Positions 62,627-64,000 of a stretch of 64,000 nt of DNA are shown here, one piece after another. The DNA comes from an uncultured Dorea sp. (GTDB lineage Bacteria; Bacillota; Clostridia; Lachnospirales; Lachnospiraceae): NCBI GenBank assembly GCA_910586965.1, contig CAJUMF010000013.1:31216-95215 (forward strand), in the 5' to 3' direction. The position numbers and the translations under genes were made by a program. Below the pieces are notes generated by a model. It ran no database searches. It saw only the letters and a list, made by a program, of their open reading frames with translations, and was not told where the DNA came from. How positions within the stretch are numbered: position 1 is the stretch's first letter; every line of letters begins with the position of its first letter.

Positions 62627-62795
62627 TTTTGTGTCCTCCTGTGATTGGTTATGGATTTTCATTATATGTGCCGAAAAGATTTGCCTGAACCTTGCTTTGA
62701 TTAAGTGTTGCAGCCGTTTTTTCAGCCGGGAAAGCTGAGCTATGTAGTAAATAGAATAAATCAAACATTATGAAAAATCAAGAAATAATTAAAGA

Positions 62796-62823
62796 TTGAA
62801 TATTTTTCGGATTTTGATATAAT
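62796..62823 (+). promoter_or_regulatory. Promoter of the hicB gene
   Basis: TTGAAT (62796-62801), 16 bp, TATAAT (62818-62823), 26 bp before the start codon. Confidence 0.6.
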
Positions 62824-62849
62824 GATGGCATACAAAGGAGTAAGTCAGA

Positions 62850-63053
62850 ATGGCAGAATATTCTATTTTTATAAAGTATGATCCGATTGATGAAATTTAT
62901 GTAGCAAGTGTTCCTGAATTACCTGGATGTATGGCACATGGCAGGACTAAGGAACAGGCATTAAAAGAAATTGAGATAGCAAAAGAATTATGGATTGAAA
63001 CGGCATTGGAAGACGGTCAGACGATTCCTGAACCTGATTTGATGGTAGTGTAA
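62850..63053 (+). CDS. HicB-family antitoxin-like protein, without visible HicA
   Basis: 67 residues: the partial RNase-H-like fold YDPIDEIYVASVPELPGCMA, then HGRTKEQALKEIEIAKELW, as in HicB antitoxins. The C-terminal DNA-binding part of longer HicB proteins is missing. AAAGGAG precedes the ATG. No HicA toxin gene lies on either side, so it is an orphan or acts on a distant partner. Confidence 0.85.
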   Translation: MAEYSIFIKYDPIDEIYVASVPELPGCMAHGRTKEQALKEIEIAKELWIETALEDGQTIPEPDLMVV

Positions 63054-63069
63054 TCCTTTTATACCGATG

Positions 63070-63113
63070 TAATGATGCCAGGGTCAAAATATCTTTTGAC
63101 CCTGGCATCATTA
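63070..63113. terminator. Perfect 20-bp hairpin after hicB
   Basis: 63070-63089 and 63094-63113 are exact reverse complements around a 4-base TATC loop, with an A/T-rich end (CATTATATTTG). Works as a strong terminator in either direction; the unusually long perfect stem also fits a small palindromic repeat. Confidence 0.75.
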
Positions 63114-63264
63114 TATTTGATTTGTGTTTTGCGTTGTGTGTCTATTGTACCATAAGTGCGGGGGTTAATCTATGGTATTTGGGTTTGATTTATGAAGGAT
63201 TTGCATTTATAATGTGGTTGTGGCGGAAATATTAGGTATTATGAAAGTGAGCGAAAGAACAGAG

Positions 63265-64000
63265 ATGGAAGTATATATCAACGTTAAAAATTTTGGGAAG
63301 ATCAGTTCGGCAAGGGTGAATATCAGCAATTTTACTGTTTTTGTGGGAAATAATAACAGCGGGAAGACGCAGCTTATGGAGCTGATCTATGCTGTCATCA
63401 AGCATGTGTCGGCATTGACGCCTGATATGGATCTTCCGCAGATTAATGATGTAGATGCTTTTCGGATGGGGAAAGAGGAAATAACAGATTTGAATGAACG
63501 GGTAAATAAATACCTGGCGGAGCACATACATGAAATGATTGACGAGACGTTTAACGCGTCTGTGCCGATTGAGGAAATAACGGTTGAATTCAGAGATATA
63601 GATGCCGAGTATGAGATGTATTTCCAGACAGACAGGACGATAGAATACCTGTTGAGTAAGAATATGATTGAGCAGGAATCATTGAAAGAAATGGTTTTAA
63701 ATAATAAATATTTTTACCGTGTGCATGTTTTAAAAAATGGCAAACTTATGTCAGAAAAGAATAATTTCATAAAAAATTTTCCTGTTAATGTTGCGAAAGG
63801 CATAGAAATTGGAAATATATTAGGGGATATCATGGGAGGAGACTCCCCGGTATCTTCAAATGTATTGTTTCTTCCGGCATCCCGCATGGGATTGATGCTC
63901 CTGTACAAGCATTATTTTGGAAGTGCCGGTCAGAGTGCGGATGAGATGGATCTATGTCAATACTTTGGACAAAAAAAGTCGAAAGATTATGCTGCTTTTT
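63265..64000 (+). CDS. AAA-family ATPase (5' part, runs off the window)
   Basis: At least 245 codons open to the end of the window. It starts MEVYINVKNFGKISSARVNI and NFTVFVGNNNSGKTQLMELI, with Walker A GNNNSGKT near residue 30, the layout of RecF/OLD-like AAA ATPases (AAA_15/AAA_23 type) found in anti-phage and repair systems. An in-frame ATG at 63241 is an alternative start; neither has a strong ribosome binding site. The second half, with Walker B, lies outside, so subfamily and partner domain cannot be read. Confidence 0.8.
   Translation, partial: MEVYINVKNFGKISSARVNISNFTVFVGNNNSGKTQLMELIYAVIKHVSALTPDMDLPQINDVDAFRMGKEEITDLNERVNKYLAEHIHEMIDETFNASVPIEEITVEFRDIDAEYEMYFQTDRTIEYLLSKNMIEQESLKEMVLNNKYFYRVHVLKNGKLMSEKNNFIKNFPVNVAKGIEIGNILGDIMGGDSPVSSNVLFLPASRMGLMLLYKHYFGSAGQSADEMDLCQYFGQKKSKDYAAF

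Noticed and set aside
63714..63908. 64-codon minus-strand frame near the window end
   Set aside because: It is antisense to the AAA ATPase frame, which is open on the plus strand from 63241 to the end.

Overview
The window reads as chromosome of a Gram-positive anaerobe of the class Clostridia, most likely a gut Lachnospiraceae. The gene content fits this: hrcA-grpE-dnaK-dnaJ under a CIRCE element, a MalY/PatB C-S lyase, DUF6273 and DUF6440 proteins, lipoprotein signal peptides, and strong AGGAGG ribosome binding sites with frequent TTG/GTG starts. No rRNA, tRNA or CRISPR array was seen. The species call is inference.

Layout. (1) 1-4.5 kb: the end of a copper P-type ATPase carrying a C-terminal metal-binding domain, a predicted AAA-ATPase/nuclease, a DUF2971 protein and an aldo/keto reductase. 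(2) 4.65-16.66 kb: a D-Ala-D-Ala carboxypeptidase gene (dac) cut into two parts by a 10,700-bp element. The element carries a large serine recombinase, a chemoreceptor, an amino-acid permease, an MFS transporter, a CocE-like hydrolase and two TetR regulators. An 8-bp core is shared by both ends; joining the ends recreates a palindromic attP and an intact 435-codon dac frame. (3) 16.7-47.2 kb: an AT-rich block that looks like one functional unit, a WXG100 (type VII-like) secretion cluster wired to Ser/Thr phosphorylation. It holds an XRE repressor with a three-site operator, three transmembrane kinases (unknown, C-type-lectin-like and PASTA ectodomains), a PP2C phosphatase, an NlpC/P60 lipoprotein, an FHA-bearing EssC-type ATPase, a YukD-like protein, five WXG100 proteins, a membrane protease with an FHA domain, five Sec-secreted DUF6273/Ig-like/InlB-repeat surface proteins, a candidate secreted effector and a DUF4176 protein. 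EsaA, EssA and EssB homologues were not recognised. (4) 47.3-52.5 kb: the heat-shock operon. (5) 52.6-56.5 kb: a cystine-type ABC importer whose ATPase is fused to a GNAT acetyltransferase, followed by a C-S lyase. (6) 56.5-64 kb: housekeeping genes (iron alcohol dehydrogenase, MATE pump, DUF6440, RidA, Mrp/NBP35, Ogt, HicB antitoxin), three long intergenic hairpin structures, and the start of an AAA ATPase running off the window.

How the parts may work together (inference). In region 3 the kinases would sense wall or glycan ligands and phosphorylate partners recognised by the FHA domains of the EssC-like ATPase and the protease, with the PP2C enzyme resetting the signal. The WXG100 proteins and the 45-46 kb candidate effector would be export substrates, and the DUF6273 proteins would form a Sec-exported, wall-binding surface layer. 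In region 5, imported sulfur amino acids would be N-acetylated and/or cleaved to release thiol or sulfide.
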